Positions 9,087 through 16,900 of a stretch of DNA of 60,028 bases are shown piece by piece. Numbering within the stretch: the stretch's first letter is position 1; the number at the start of each line of letters is the position of its first letter. The DNA is from an uncultured Oscillospiraceae bacterium (GTDB lineage Bacteria > Bacillota > Clostridia > Oscillospirales > Oscillospiraceae). The notes under the pieces are model-generated. The model had not been told where the DNA came from. It saw only the letters and a list, made by a program, of their open reading frames with translations, and did no database searches. Made by a program: the position numbers and the translations under genes. The stretch is taken from contig CAJTWF010000011.1 in the NCBI GenBank assembly GCA_910579965.1, positions 1 to 60,028 on the forward strand, read 5' to 3'.

Positions 9087-9121
9087 CTTCTTTTTCTCAA
9101 AAGAAAAAGAAGCAAAAAGAA
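9087..9121 (-). repeat. Hairpin repeat family, copy 1 (before argF)
   Basis: Read on the minus strand: a TTCTTTTTG box followed by an 11-base perfect stem (CTTCTTTTTCT with AGAAAAAGAAG). The hairpin ends 28 bases before the argF start. Two related copies precede murE and murG in the same orientation. Confidence 0.65.
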
Positions 9122-9125
9122 TTTT

Positions 9126-9288
9126 AGAACCTGTATTCATAACCGGGGGATGCCGGATGGACGAGGATTTTTCTCGTCAGACAAGGAGATTTTCCGCAGC
9201 CATACTGACGTATGGCAAGGGAAATCGACGCAGTATGACGGGAAAAAGACCGGCCAGACGGCGTGTAACGGTTGTGAATACAGGTTCT
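9126..9288. mobile_element. MITE-like palindromic element
   Basis: A 163-base element bounded by 19-base inverted repeats AGAACCTGTATTCATAACC (9126-9144) and its complement at 9270-9288, 18 of 19 matching. The interior is itself partly palindromic (CATACTGACGTATG) and has no open frame. It lies in the purA-argF gap, consistent with a non-autonomous miniature transposable element. Confidence 0.7.
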
Positions 9289-9344
9289 TAGAGGCTCTTC
9301 GGGCGTGTTTTGCCGCACAATTCTGTGCTTTTCATACACACGCC

Positions 9345-10616
9345 TCAGAACATCTCGATATACGCGTCCCGCTCCGGGCCCACGGACACATACTTGATGG
9401 GGCAGCCCACCGCCTTCTCCAGGTATGCCACATAGTCCAGGGCAGCCTGGGGCAGGTCCTCCCGCTTCCGGCAGCCGGACACGTCCCCGAAGCCCGGCAG
9501 GTACTCGTATATGGGCTTGGCCTGGGCCAGACGGCGGCCGGTGGGGAAGCTGTCCGTCCGCTCCCCGTCCACCTCGTAGGCCACGCACACGGGCACCCGG
9601 TCCAGAGAGCTCAGCACGTCCAGCTTGGTCAGGGCCAGGAAGGTGCAGCCCTGGGTTTTCACCCCGTAGCGGCTGGCCACCACGTCGAAGCCGCCCACAC
9701 GGCGGGGCCGGCCTGTGGCCGCGCCGTACTCGCCGCCGGCCTCCCGCAGCTGCTCCGCCTCCTGGCCGAAGAACTCGCAGGTGAAGGGGCCCTCGCCCAC
9801 GCAGCTGGAGTAGGCCTTCATGATGCCGATGGTCTCGTCCAGCTGCCGGCCCGGGATGCCCGCGCCGATGGGGGCGTAGGCGGCGATGGTGGAGGAGCTG
9901 GAGGTGTAGGGGAAGATACCGTAGTCGATGTCCCGCAGGGCCCCCAGCTGGGCCTCAAAGAGGATATCCCTGCCCGCCTCCGCGGCCTCGTCCAGAAATT
10001 CGGTGGTGTCGCAGATATAGTCCCGCCAGGGCGCGCCGTACTGCCGCAGCCAGTCCATCAGCGCGGCGGCCTGGACGGGCTCGTGGCCGTAGCCCCCGGA
10101 CACGGTCAGGTTCTTCCACTCCGCGATGTCGCCCACCCGCTCCTCCAGATTCTCCAGCTCCAGCAGATCCTCCATGCGCAGGGTCTTTTTCATATACTTG
10201 TCGGCGTAGACCGGCGCGATGCCCCGGCGGGTGGAGCCGAATTTCTTCCCCGCCAGCCGGTCCTCCTCCAGGCAGTCCAGCAGCTTGTGGTAGGGCATGC
10301 AGATGGTGGCCTTGCCGCTGATCTTCAGCGTCTCCGGCGAAATCAGGATGCCGCCCTGGCGCAGCCGCTCCGCCTCGCCGCACAGGTGCTCCAGGTCAAT
10401 GACCATGCCCGGCCCCAGCACGTTGACCGTGCCGGCGCGGAGAATGCCGGAGGGCATCAGGTTCAGGATGAAGCTGCCCCGGTCATTGACCACCGTATGA
10501 CCGGCGTTGTTTCCGCCCTGATAGCGGACCACGACGCCGTAGCGCTCGCTGAACAGGTCCACCATGCGGCCCTTGCCCTCGTCGCCCCAGTTGACGCCCA
10601 CGATTGCAGTAAGCAT
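9345..10616 (-). CDS. purA: Adenylosuccinate synthetase
   Basis: A 423-residue enzyme joining IMP and aspartate with GTP to make adenylosuccinate, the first step to AMP. The P-loop-like WGDEGKGRMVD near the N-terminus, GGNNAGHTV, RGIAPVY and the C-terminal KYVSVGPERD are all as in the family, and the length is standard. I chose the ATG at 10616, preceded by GGGGG at good spacing; a TTG five codons upstream overlaps that site and is less likely. A promoter lies upstream. Confidence 0.95.
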   Translation of the reverse strand: MLTAIVGVNWGDEGKGRMVDLFSERYGVVVRYQGGNNAGHTVVNDRGSFILNLMPSGILRAGTVNVLGPGMVIDLEHLCGEAERLRQGGILISPETLKISGKATICMPYHKLLDCLEEDRLAGKKFGSTRRGIAPVYADKYMKKTLRMEDLLELENLEERVGDIAEWKNLTVSGGYGHEPVQAAALMDWLRQYGAPWRDYICDTTEFLDEAAEAGRDILFEAQLGALRDIDYGIFPYTSSSSTIAAYAPIGAGIPGRQLDETIGIMKAYSSCVGEGPFTCEFFGQEAEQLREAGGEYGAATGRPRRVGGFDVVASRYGVKTQGCTFLALTKLDVLSSLDRVPVCVAYEVDGERTDSFPTGRRLAQAKPIYEYLPGFGDVSGCRKREDLPQAALDYVAYLEKAVGCPIKYVSVGPERDAYIEMF

Positions 10617-10684
10617 TGTCTTATCCCCCAAAATGTTCGTATCGTTTACGCGGAAGGCGCGGCCAAAAACCAGCGCCGTACACT

Positions 10685-10713
10685 AGGATACCACAATTTT
10701 TGGGAAAAAACAA
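10685..10713 (-). promoter_or_regulatory. Promoter for purA
   Basis: Minus strand TTGTTT (10713-10708), 17-base spacer, TATCCT (10690-10685). I see no clear PurR or purine-riboswitch structure in the short leader. Confidence 0.5.
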
Positions 10714-10784
10714 CGCAGGATTCCCCTTTTGCCAATAAAATTCAGAGGGAGCGTGAAATGGAAATTTATGCAAACCATACAGGA

Positions 10785-11234
10785 TTACAGTGAGAATTTA
10801 TAAATGCACTTCCGGGGCTCGCCCCGCAGGGCCATGTCGTTGTCCGGGGGCAGGTCCACCACGGCCTCCAGTCTGCCGCCGGCAAATTCGCAGGTCCTGC
10901 GGGAGGGGATGTTCTCGGGATTGCAGGTGATGTATAGATAGGTGAGGCCGTGGCGGCGGGCCAGCGCAAAGAGCAGCAGGCAGGCCTTCCCGGCGTAGTG
11001 ACGGCCCCGGTGCTGGGGGTGGACCCGATAGCCGATGTTGCCGCCGTAGTATACGCTCTCGTTGTGACCAACGCGCAGATCGCACACCCCCGCCTCCGTG
11101 CCGTCGGGCAGGCAGATGCGGAAGTGGTAGGCGGGGAGCCAGTCCGGCCGGCCCGCGTCCGCCGGGTCCACGGTGCGGTCCAGCTGGAGGAAAATCTCCT
11201 CGCTTTTTAAGAAGCTTGTGTCCAGAAACTGCAT
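10785..11234 (-). CDS. GNAT family N-acetyltransferase
   Basis: A 149-residue protein with the GNAT fold. The acetyl-CoA loop is HPQHRGRHYAGKACL (about residues 72-86), followed by a final strand containing NIPSRRTCE. The substrate is unknown. It starts at an ATG with a GGAGGTGG site. It is divergent from the MerR regulator gene and shares a short intergenic region with it, so it could be a target of that regulator, although the MerR-type promoter points the other way. Confidence 0.85.
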   Translation of the reverse strand: MQFLDTSFLKSEEIFLQLDRTVDPADAGRPDWLPAYHFRICLPDGTEAGVCDLRVGHNESVYYGGNIGYRVHPQHRGRHYAGKACLLLFALARRHGLTYLYITCNPENIPSRRTCEFAGGRLEAVVDLPPDNDMALRGEPRKCIYKFSL

Positions 11235-11269
11235 GGCAGTCCACCTCCAAAAAATTTTCTCAAAAACCG

Positions 11270-11301
11270 CTTGACATTCTCACTGTGTCAAGGGGTATTC
11301 T
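11270..11301 (+). promoter_or_regulatory. MerR-type promoter with operator dyad in a 19-base spacer
   Basis: TTGACA (11271-11276) and TATTCT (11296-11301) are 19 bases apart, the overlong spacing used by MerR-activated promoters. A perfect dyad CTTGACA/TGTCAAG (11270-11276 with 11286-11292) lies in it. The downstream gene is itself a MerR regulator, so autoregulation is likely. Confidence 0.8.
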
Positions 11302-11348
11302 ATCATACAGGAACCGGTTCCGCAACAAACAGATGCAAGGAGGATGCT

Positions 11349-12143
11349 ATGCTGACCATCGGTGAATTTTCCCGCCTGAGCCGCGTGTCGCCCCGGATGC
11401 TGCGCCACTACGACGCCTTGGGCCTGCTGCGCCCGGAGGCGGTGGGGGAGAACGGCTACCGCTACTACCGGCAGGAGCAGCTGTCCGCCCTGATCCGGAT
11501 CCAGTGGCTGAACGGCTACGGCTTTTCTCTCCACGAGATCGGCCCCCTGCTGGAGCTGGAGGACAGGGCGCTGCTGGAGCGCCTGCGGCAGCGGCGGCTG
11601 GATCTCCGGCGGGAGCTGCGGGCGAAAAAGGCGCTGCTGGATCAGCTGGAGCAGGACATCCTCCGGCTGGAAGGAGTGGAAATCATGGAAAATACGTATC
11701 ATGTCGTTCTATTGGAGGACCCGGAGCAGAGGGTCTTCTCGATCCGGAAGACCATCGGCGTGGACCAGTACCACGCCCTCTTTGAGGAGCTGCGCCGGGA
11801 GGCGGCGGCCCGGGGGCTTCAGCAGGCGGGGCCCATCCAGATGCTCTACCACAGCCCGGCGTTCAGCCAGGAGAGCTCCGATGTAGAGGCGCAGATGGTG
11901 GTGGCCCAGGACGGGCCGGGCGTGACGGTCAAGCCCCGGTTCCTGTGCGCCTCGGTGCGGCACAGGGGGTCCTATGAGAACCTGCACCGGGCCTACGAGG
12001 CGCTGTGCGGCTGGCTGGCGGAGCATGTGGAGTACCGGCCCTGCGCGGCGGCCATGGACCGGTATCTGAACGATCCCCACCAGACGCCGGCGGAGGACCT
12101 GGAGACAGGGGTTCTCTTCCCGGTGGAGCGGGTGACAAGGTGA
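11349..12143 (+). CDS. MerR family regulator with GyrI-like effector domain
   Basis: A 264-residue transcription factor. The N-terminal winged HTH reads MLTIGEFSRLSRVSPRMLRHYD with the family GYRYY motif. A long helix (about 75-110, RRLDLRRELRAKKALLDQLEQ) forms the dimer coiled coil. The C-terminal half (120-264) looks like a BmrR/GyrI-type small-molecule binding domain, as in multidrug-sensing regulators. ATG chosen for its AAGGAGGATGCT site. It is preceded by a classic MerR promoter and followed by a convergent terminator. The ligand and regulon are unknown; the divergent acetyltransferase is the nearest candidate partner. Confidence 0.88.
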   Translation: MLTIGEFSRLSRVSPRMLRHYDALGLLRPEAVGENGYRYYRQEQLSALIRIQWLNGYGFSLHEIGPLLELEDRALLERLRQRRLDLRRELRAKKALLDQLEQDILRLEGVEIMENTYHVVLLEDPEQRVFSIRKTIGVDQYHALFEELRREAAARGLQQAGPIQMLYHSPAFSQESSDVEAQMVVAQDGPGVTVKPRFLCASVRHRGSYENLHRAYEALCGWLAEHVEYRPCAAAMDRYLNDPHQTPAEDLETGVLFPVERVTR

Positions 12144-12148
12144 CAAAA

Positions 12149-12177
12149 GGGGCCCGGAGGACGATCCTCCGGGCCCC
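12149..12177. terminator. Bidirectional terminator
   Basis: A perfect 13-base stem (12149-12161 with 12165-12177), three-base loop, between convergent genes. Confidence 0.85.
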
Positions 12178-12183
12178 GGTCTG

Positions 12184-13842
12184 TTATTCGATGCTGATAA
12201 TGTAGTAGTACACCGGCTGTCCCCCCGGCAGGACGGACAGCTCCGCGCCCGGACAGTGTCCGGCAAAGAGCTCCTGGGCCGCCCGGGCCTGCTCCTCCGT
12301 CACGTCCTCGCCGCAGAAGAGGGTGACGAACTCCGCCTCGGCGGCCTTCTCCGCCAGCTTCTCCAGCAGCACGGTGATATCCCGGTCCGTGCCGAACAGC
12401 TTCCCGTCCAGCAGGGCCAGATAGTCCCCCTCGCTGATCTCGAAGCCGTCGAAGTCGCTGTTGCGGGCCGCGTAGGTGATGAGGGCGGTGGACACGTTCT
12501 GAATGGCCCCGCTCATGGTCTCCAGCAGCGCGTCGGGCTCCAGGCCCGGGTCCACGCTCATCATGGCGGTGACGCCCTGGGGGATGGTCTCGGTGGGGAC
12601 CACCACCACCTCCCGGGAGGCCAGGCCCACGCACTGCTGGGCGGCCATGATGATGTTCTTGTTGTTGGGCAGGACAAAGACAGTCTCTGCGGGGACCTTC
12701 TCAATCTCCTTGAGGATGCTCTCCGTGGAGGGGTTCATGGTCTGGCCGCCGGAGATCACCCCGTCCACGCCCAGATCCTGGAACACAGTGGACAGCCCCT
12801 CGCCGGCGCACACGGCCAGAAAGCCGTACCGCTTCTCCGGCGCGGAGGGGGCGGGGCGCTCCAGCTCCTCCTCCACCTGGTCCAGATCGTCCACGCTCTG
12901 GGCCTTTTTGCCGGCGGCCACGTCCTCGGCCTGGGTGCGCATGTTCTCGATCTTGGCCAGCTCCAGGGTGCCGAACTTCTGGGCCTCACTGAGGGCGTCG
13001 CCGGGGATGTTGGTGTGGACGTGGACCTTGAAGGCCTCGTCGTCCTCGCCGATGACCAGGCTGTCCCCGATGCTGTCTAGGTAGGCCCGCAGGGGGGTCA
13101 GATCCACGCCGGGGCTGGACTTGCGGACGATGAACACGGTGTCAAAGGCAAAGGTGATCTCCTCGGCGGAGAAGGCGTTGAAGTCCGCCTTGGCCGGCTT
13201 GGCAGCCTCGTCCAGCTCCGGCATGGGCTCTCCCCGCAGGGCGGAGAGCATCCCCTCCAGGATGACCAGATAGCCCCGGCCGCCGGCGTCCACCACGCCG
13301 GCCTTTTTCAGCACCGGGTTCATGTCCGTGGTCTGTGCCAGCACCTCGTAGCCCACCCGGACGGCCTCGCTGAGGACGAACTCCACGTCGTTGTTCTCCG
13401 CCGCGGCCTCCACCGCCCGCTTGGAGGCCAGGCGGGAGACGGTGAGCACCGTGCCCTCGGCGGGCTTCATCACCGCGCCGTAGGCGGCGGCCACGCCCTC
13501 CTGCATGGCGGCGGCCAGCAGGGCGCCGTCGGCCTCGTCGTGGCCCTTGAGGGTCTTGGAGAGGCCCCGGAAGAGGAGGGAGAGGATGACGCCGGAGTTG
13601 CCCCGGGCCCCCCGCAGCAGGGCTCCGGCGGTGATGGAGGCGGCCTGGCCCACGGAGGAGGCGCCGCCCTTGCGCAGCTCGGCGGCGGCGGTGCCGATGG
13701 TGAGGCTCATGTTGGTGCCCGTGTCGCCGTCGGGAACGGGGAAGACGTTGAGATCGTTGATCTGCTGCTTTTGCAGCGTAATGGCGGCGGCGCCGTGGAG
13801 CACCATCTGCCCGAACTGGGTTCCGTTGATTGAAAGCGTCAT
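12184..13842 (-). CDS. fakA: DAK2-domain fatty acid kinase FakA-like protein (YloV)
   Basis: A 552-residue protein. The N-terminal DhaL/DAK2 nucleotide-binding domain is clear (NVFPVPDGDTGTNMSLT near residue 32, later LRGARGNSGVILS). The middle and C-terminal domains match the YloV/FakA architecture that phosphorylates fatty acids delivered by FakB proteins for incorporation into membrane lipids. No fakB is in the window. It lies six bases after the Asp23 gene, the usual yloU-yloV pairing in Firmicutes, and both probably share the upstream promoter. Confidence 0.88.
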   Translation of the reverse strand: MTLSINGTQFGQMVLHGAAAITLQKQQINDLNVFPVPDGDTGTNMSLTIGTAAAELRKGGASSVGQAASITAGALLRGARGNSGVILSLLFRGLSKTLKGHDEADGALLAAAMQEGVAAAYGAVMKPAEGTVLTVSRLASKRAVEAAAENNDVEFVLSEAVRVGYEVLAQTTDMNPVLKKAGVVDAGGRGYLVILEGMLSALRGEPMPELDEAAKPAKADFNAFSAEEITFAFDTVFIVRKSSPGVDLTPLRAYLDSIGDSLVIGEDDEAFKVHVHTNIPGDALSEAQKFGTLELAKIENMRTQAEDVAAGKKAQSVDDLDQVEEELERPAPSAPEKRYGFLAVCAGEGLSTVFQDLGVDGVISGGQTMNPSTESILKEIEKVPAETVFVLPNNKNIIMAAQQCVGLASREVVVVPTETIPQGVTAMMSVDPGLEPDALLETMSGAIQNVSTALITYAARNSDFDGFEISEGDYLALLDGKLFGTDRDITVLLEKLAEKAAEAEFVTLFCGEDVTEEQARAAQELFAGHCPGAELSVLPGGQPVYYYIISIE

Positions 13843-13848
13843 CTCCCG

Positions 13849-14214
13849 TTATACCCCCTTGGAATTGGACACAATATAGTCCACACAGACGTCCACGCTC
13901 TTCACGGGGATACCGGTGTACTTGCTGACCTTGTACTGGACCTCGCTCATGATGGAGCGGCACACGGCGGTGATGTTGATGCCGTGCTCGACGATGATGT
14001 GCAGGCGGATGGACACGGTGGAGTCCTCGTTGTAGATCACCTGCACGCCCTTGCTCATGGCCTCCTTGCGCAGCAGATGGACCAGGCCGTCGGTCCGGGA
14101 GCGGAAGGCCATGCCCTTGACGCCGAAGCAGTTGGTGGCGGCGTTGCCGGTGATGTTGGCGAACACGGCCTCGCTGATGCTGATCTCACCCTTTTTCGTT
14201 TGTAGCTTTATCAT
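13849..14214 (-). CDS. Asp23/Gls24 family protein (YloU)
   Basis: A 121-residue cytoplasmic protein of the alkaline-shock Asp23 family. The N-terminal GEISISEAVFANITGNAA and the middle VSIRLHIIVEHGINI segments are typical. Family members form envelope-associated scaffolds; the molecular role is not settled. I use the ATG at 14214 because AAAGGGTG is well spaced; a GTG three codons upstream would overlap that site. First gene of a two-gene unit with fakA. Confidence 0.88.
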   Translation of the reverse strand: MIKLQTKKGEISISEAVFANITGNAATNCFGVKGMAFRSRTDGLVHLLRKEAMSKGVQVIYNEDSTVSIRLHIIVEHGINITAVCRSIMSEVQYKVSKYTGIPVKSVDVCVDYIVSNSKGV

Positions 14215-14257
14215 GGAAAACACCCTTTCAGCGGAAAAATCGGTTTATGCGGGAAGT

Positions 14258-14286
14258 ATTATATACTATTTTTTCCGGGATAACAA
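14258..14286 (-). promoter_or_regulatory. Promoter for asp23-fakA
   Basis: Minus strand TTGTTA (14286-14281), 17-base spacer, perfect TATAAT (14263-14258). Confidence 0.7.
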
Positions 14287-14336
14287 GTAGAAAAAGGAAA
14301 AAGAGTAAAATGTGTGAAAAAGCGCCTATCTGCCTA

Positions 14337-14365
14337 TTGAAAAATGGGCCGATTTGACATATTAT
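14337..14365 (+). promoter_or_regulatory. Promoter for rsmD-coaD
   Basis: TTGAAA (14337-14342), 17-base spacer, TATTAT (14360-14365), about 40 bases before the rsmD start. A TTGACA at 14354-14359 also exists but has no good -10 behind it. Confidence 0.6.
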
Positions 14366-14403
14366 CTTATTAATAGATTTTTATTGCCAAAAGGAGCGAA
14401 AAT

Positions 14404-14961
14404 ATGCGAGTGATAACAGGTTCCGCCCGGGGCCGCCGTTTGCTGGAGCTGGCGGGCGGCGAGACCCGCCCCACCGCCGATCGGGTGAAGGAGGGCATAT
14501 TCAATATTATCCAGTTTGACATCGAGGGCCGCCGGGTCCTGGACCTCTTCGCCGGCACCGGCCAGCTGGGCGTGGAGGCCCTGAGCCGGGGCGCGGCGGA
14601 GGCTGTGTTCGTGGAGCAGCGCCGGGACGCGGCCAGGCTGGTGACGGAGAATCTGAAGCTGACCGGGCTGGCGGACCGGGCCCGGGTGGTCAACGGCGAC
14701 GCGCTGTCCTACCTGGCCGGGGCGGGGGAGCGGTTCGACATTGTTTTCATTGATCCTCCCTACGCGGACCGGCTGTGGGAGAGCGCGATTTCTGCCATTT
14801 ACCGGTTTGACATTTTGGCGAACCATGGTATAATAGTCTGTGAATCTCCTGTGGATCAGGAGATGCCCGCCGTGAAAGCGCCCCTGTTCCTCCACCGGAC
14901 CTACCGCTATGGCAGGATCAAGATCACCACCTATCATCGGGAGGAGGGGCGCGAGGCATGA
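14404..14961 (+). CDS. rsmD: 16S rRNA (guanine-966-N2)-methyltransferase
   Basis: A 185-residue SAM-dependent enzyme that methylates G966 of 16S rRNA. MRVITGSARGRRL and RPTADRVKEGIFNI at the N-terminus, the SAM-binding VLDLFAGTGQLGVEALSRGA, and the catalytic IDPPYAD (DPPY) are diagnostic. AAAGGAGCG is the ribosome site. The stop codon overlaps the coaD start by four bases, the common rsmD-coaD arrangement. Confidence 0.95.
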   Translation: MRVITGSARGRRLLELAGGETRPTADRVKEGIFNIIQFDIEGRRVLDLFAGTGQLGVEALSRGAAEAVFVEQRRDAARLVTENLKLTGLADRARVVNGDALSYLAGAGERFDIVFIDPPYADRLWESAISAIYRFDILANHGIIVCESPVDQEMPAVKAPLFLHRTYRYGRIKITTYHREEGREA

Positions 14962-15443
14962 GGACCGCTGTTCTGCCCGGGAGCTTTGACCCCATCACCG
15001 TGGGGCATCTGGATCTGGCGGCGCGGGCGGCCGCCCTCTTTGACCGGGTGATCCTGTGCGTCATGATCAACGGCGAGAAGCGGTCCCTCTTTACCATGGA
15101 GCAGCGCCTGGAGATGGCCCGCGCCGCCCTGGCCGGTATCCCCAACGCCCGGGCGGAGGCCTGGGACGGGCTTCTGGCGGATTTTGCCAGGGAGCGGGGG
15201 GCCGCGGCCCTGGTGAAGGGGGCGCGGGGGGAGGCGGATTTCGGCTGGGAGCTCCAGCTGGCCCAGATCAACCGGGATCTGAACCCGGACCTGGACACGA
15301 TCCTTCTGCCTGCACGGCCGGAGCACCTGCATATCAGCTCCACCATGGTGAGGGAGATGATCCGCTGCCATCAGAAGTTAGACGCGTATGTGCCCGCCGG
15401 CGCGGCGGAGGTGCTGCGCGGGTTTTTGAAAGGGAAGGTTTGA
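14958..15443 (+). CDS. coaD: Phosphopantetheine adenylyltransferase
   Basis: A 161-residue enzyme for the fourth step of coenzyme A synthesis, converting 4'-phosphopantetheine and ATP to dephospho-CoA. GSFDPITVGHLD contains the nucleotidyltransferase GH motif, and HISSTMVRE is the second ATP-binding motif (ISST). Length is normal. Translationally coupled to rsmD. Confidence 0.95.
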   Translation: MRTAVLPGSFDPITVGHLDLAARAAALFDRVILCVMINGEKRSLFTMEQRLEMARAALAGIPNARAEAWDGLLADFARERGAAALVKGARGEADFGWELQLAQINRDLNPDLDTILLPARPEHLHISSTMVREMIRCHQKLDAYVPAGAAEVLRGFLKGKV

Positions 15444-15450
15444 TGCTGTT

Positions 15451-15960
15451 ATGGCCAACGATGTGGAATATCTGATTAATATGCTCTACGAGATGGTGGA
15501 GGGGGCCAAGAGCGTGCTCATGAGCCCGGACAAGTGCACCATTGTCCGGGACGAGGCCCTGGATCTGCTGGATGAGCTGCGGGGCCAGCTGCCCCTGGAG
15601 CTGAAGAAGGCCCAGGATCTGATCCGCGCCCGGGACGAATATGTGGAGAACGCCAAGAAGGAGGCCGAGCGGATCCGCCGCCAGGCCGACCAGGACGCGA
15701 AGGCCATTGTGGGGGAGAGCGAGATCACCCGCATCGCCAGGGACAAGGCCCACGAGATCCTCCGTCAGGCCGACGAGCGGCACAAGGCCATGATCGGCGT
15801 GGCCAACGAGTACACGGACGACGCCCTGCGCCGCACGGAGGAGGCCATCCAGATGGCCCTGGATGAGGTCCGGGAGTCCCGGGCCCGGTTCCGGGCGGTG
15901 TCCAACGAGAAGCTCCAGGCCCAGAGGGCCCGTATAGATGAACAGAGCGGCGGGGACTAA
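15451..15960 (+). CDS. Coiled-coil protein, function unknown
   Basis: A 169-residue, highly charged, almost wholly helical protein with no membrane segment. A heptad-like stretch rich in Lys, Glu, Arg and Ala (about 45-110, ENAKKEAERIRRQADQDAKA) resembles the stalk of ATP synthase subunit b or E/H and DivIVA-type proteins, so automatic annotation may call it an ATPase subunit. Its place after coaD and before a terminator suggests a conserved housekeeping partner of coaD. I do not assign a function. Confidence 0.7.
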   Translation: MANDVEYLINMLYEMVEGAKSVLMSPDKCTIVRDEALDLLDELRGQLPLELKKAQDLIRARDEYVENAKKEAERIRRQADQDAKAIVGESEITRIARDKAHEILRQADERHKAMIGVANEYTDDALRRTEEAIQMALDEVRESRARFRAVSNEKLQAQRARIDEQSGGD

Positions 15961-15983
15961 AATATAATCAATGAAGCGGAAAG

Positions 15984-16018
15984 CGTGTGATGTCAGCCAA
16001 GACATCACACGTTTTTTT
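15984..16018 (+). terminator. Rho-independent terminator
   Basis: A perfect 11-base stem (15984-15994 with 16001-16011) followed by seven T (16012-16018). It ends the rsmD-coaD operon. Confidence 0.95.
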
Positions 16019-16196
16019 CATGCCTGAGTATGGAAGAAGCCGCCGGCAAATCTGCGGCTTGCGGGGGAGACCGCCCCGTTCCGCCGCGGCTTTTTATCTG
16101 CCGTCATTTTACAGAACAAGCGTTTTAAATCTTAAGAAAGGTCAGTTTTTGGCGAAAAATGCAGTTTTTTTCTGTAAAAAAATAAAAAATTTGTCC

Positions 16197-16225
16197 TTGC
16201 ATTTCAGCCCGCTATGCCTTATACT
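16197..16225 (+). promoter_or_regulatory. Promoter of the dcw cluster
   Basis: TTGCAT (16197-16202), 17-base spacer, TATACT (16220-16225), directly before the MraZ repeats. Confidence 0.65.
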
Positions 16226-16233
16226 AGTCAGTG

Positions 16234-16261
16234 AAGTGGTGGGAAGTGGGGGGAAGTAGGG
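16234..16261 (+). promoter_or_regulatory. MraZ operator repeats
   Basis: Three direct repeats with a ten-base period: AAGTGGTGGG (16234-16243), AAGTGGGGGG (16244-16253) and AAGTAGGG (16254-16261). MraZ is known to bind short G-rich direct repeats spaced by one helical turn in its own leader. Placement just after the -10 fits autorepression. Confidence 0.85.
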
Positions 16262-16371
16262 CGCTTGCCCTCTACAGACCGCCGCCGGCCCACAATCCGG
16301 CCGCTGGGCAACCGCCCGGCAAAGGGCGCAGACGGGTCCGCTTCGGCGGCCAGGAGAGGCAGGTGGGAGCA

Positions 16372-16788
16372 GTGATCGGCCAGTACCAGCACAATATCGA
16401 CGCCAAGGGCCGCCTGTTCATTCCCGCCAAGTACCGGGAGGAGCTGGGGGAGACCTTCTACGTCACCATCGGACTGGACGGCTGCCTCTCCGTCTACTCG
16501 GACGCCAAGTGGGCGGAGCTCACCGCCAAGTTCGACGCCCTGCCCCTGTCCAAGGCGCGGAGCATGCGGGCGCTGTTCGCCAACGCGGCCAAGTGCGAGC
16601 CGGACGGCCAGGGCCGCATTCTCATCCCCGCCAAGCTGCGCCAGTACGCGGCCCTGGAGCGGGAGGTGGTCATCAACGGCGCGTCAAAGTGCGTGGAGCT
16701 CTGGAATCCGGAGCGCTGGGCGCCCATCGAGACCGCCGGCCTGGATCCGGAAAACCTGGCCGCCGCCATGGAGGAGCTGGGCTTTTAG
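16372..16788 (+). CDS. mraZ: Transcriptional regulator MraZ
   Basis: A 138-residue DNA-binding protein made of two SpoVT-AbrB-like halves. The family signature DAKGRLFIPAKYRE near residue 11 is repeated as DGQGRILIPAKLRQ near residue 83. MraZ represses the dcw operon by binding repeats in its own leader, and such repeats are present at 16234-16261. I chose the GTG at 16372, which gives the usual N-terminus (IGQYQHNID); the frame stays open upstream through the operator, which is unlikely to be coding. First gene of the cluster. Confidence 0.93.
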   Translation: MIGQYQHNIDAKGRLFIPAKYREELGETFYVTIGLDGCLSVYSDAKWAELTAKFDALPLSKARSMRALFANAAKCEPDGQGRILIPAKLRQYAALEREVVINGASKCVELWNPERWAPIETAGLDPENLAAAMEELGF

Positions 16789-16900
16789 CTGGTATTTTCC
16801 TCTTTTTTCATAGGAGGGGGAGTATTAAAACGATACTGTGATTATACTTACAATAAGCATGAATATCCCGGCCTGACCGGCCCGGCGGGGGACGTGAAGC

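Noticed and set aside
10626..10637. Guide-like match CCAAAATGTTC upstream of purA
   Set aside because: Only nine of ten matching bases in an A-rich stretch and on the strand opposite the gene; shows how easily such short matches arise by chance.
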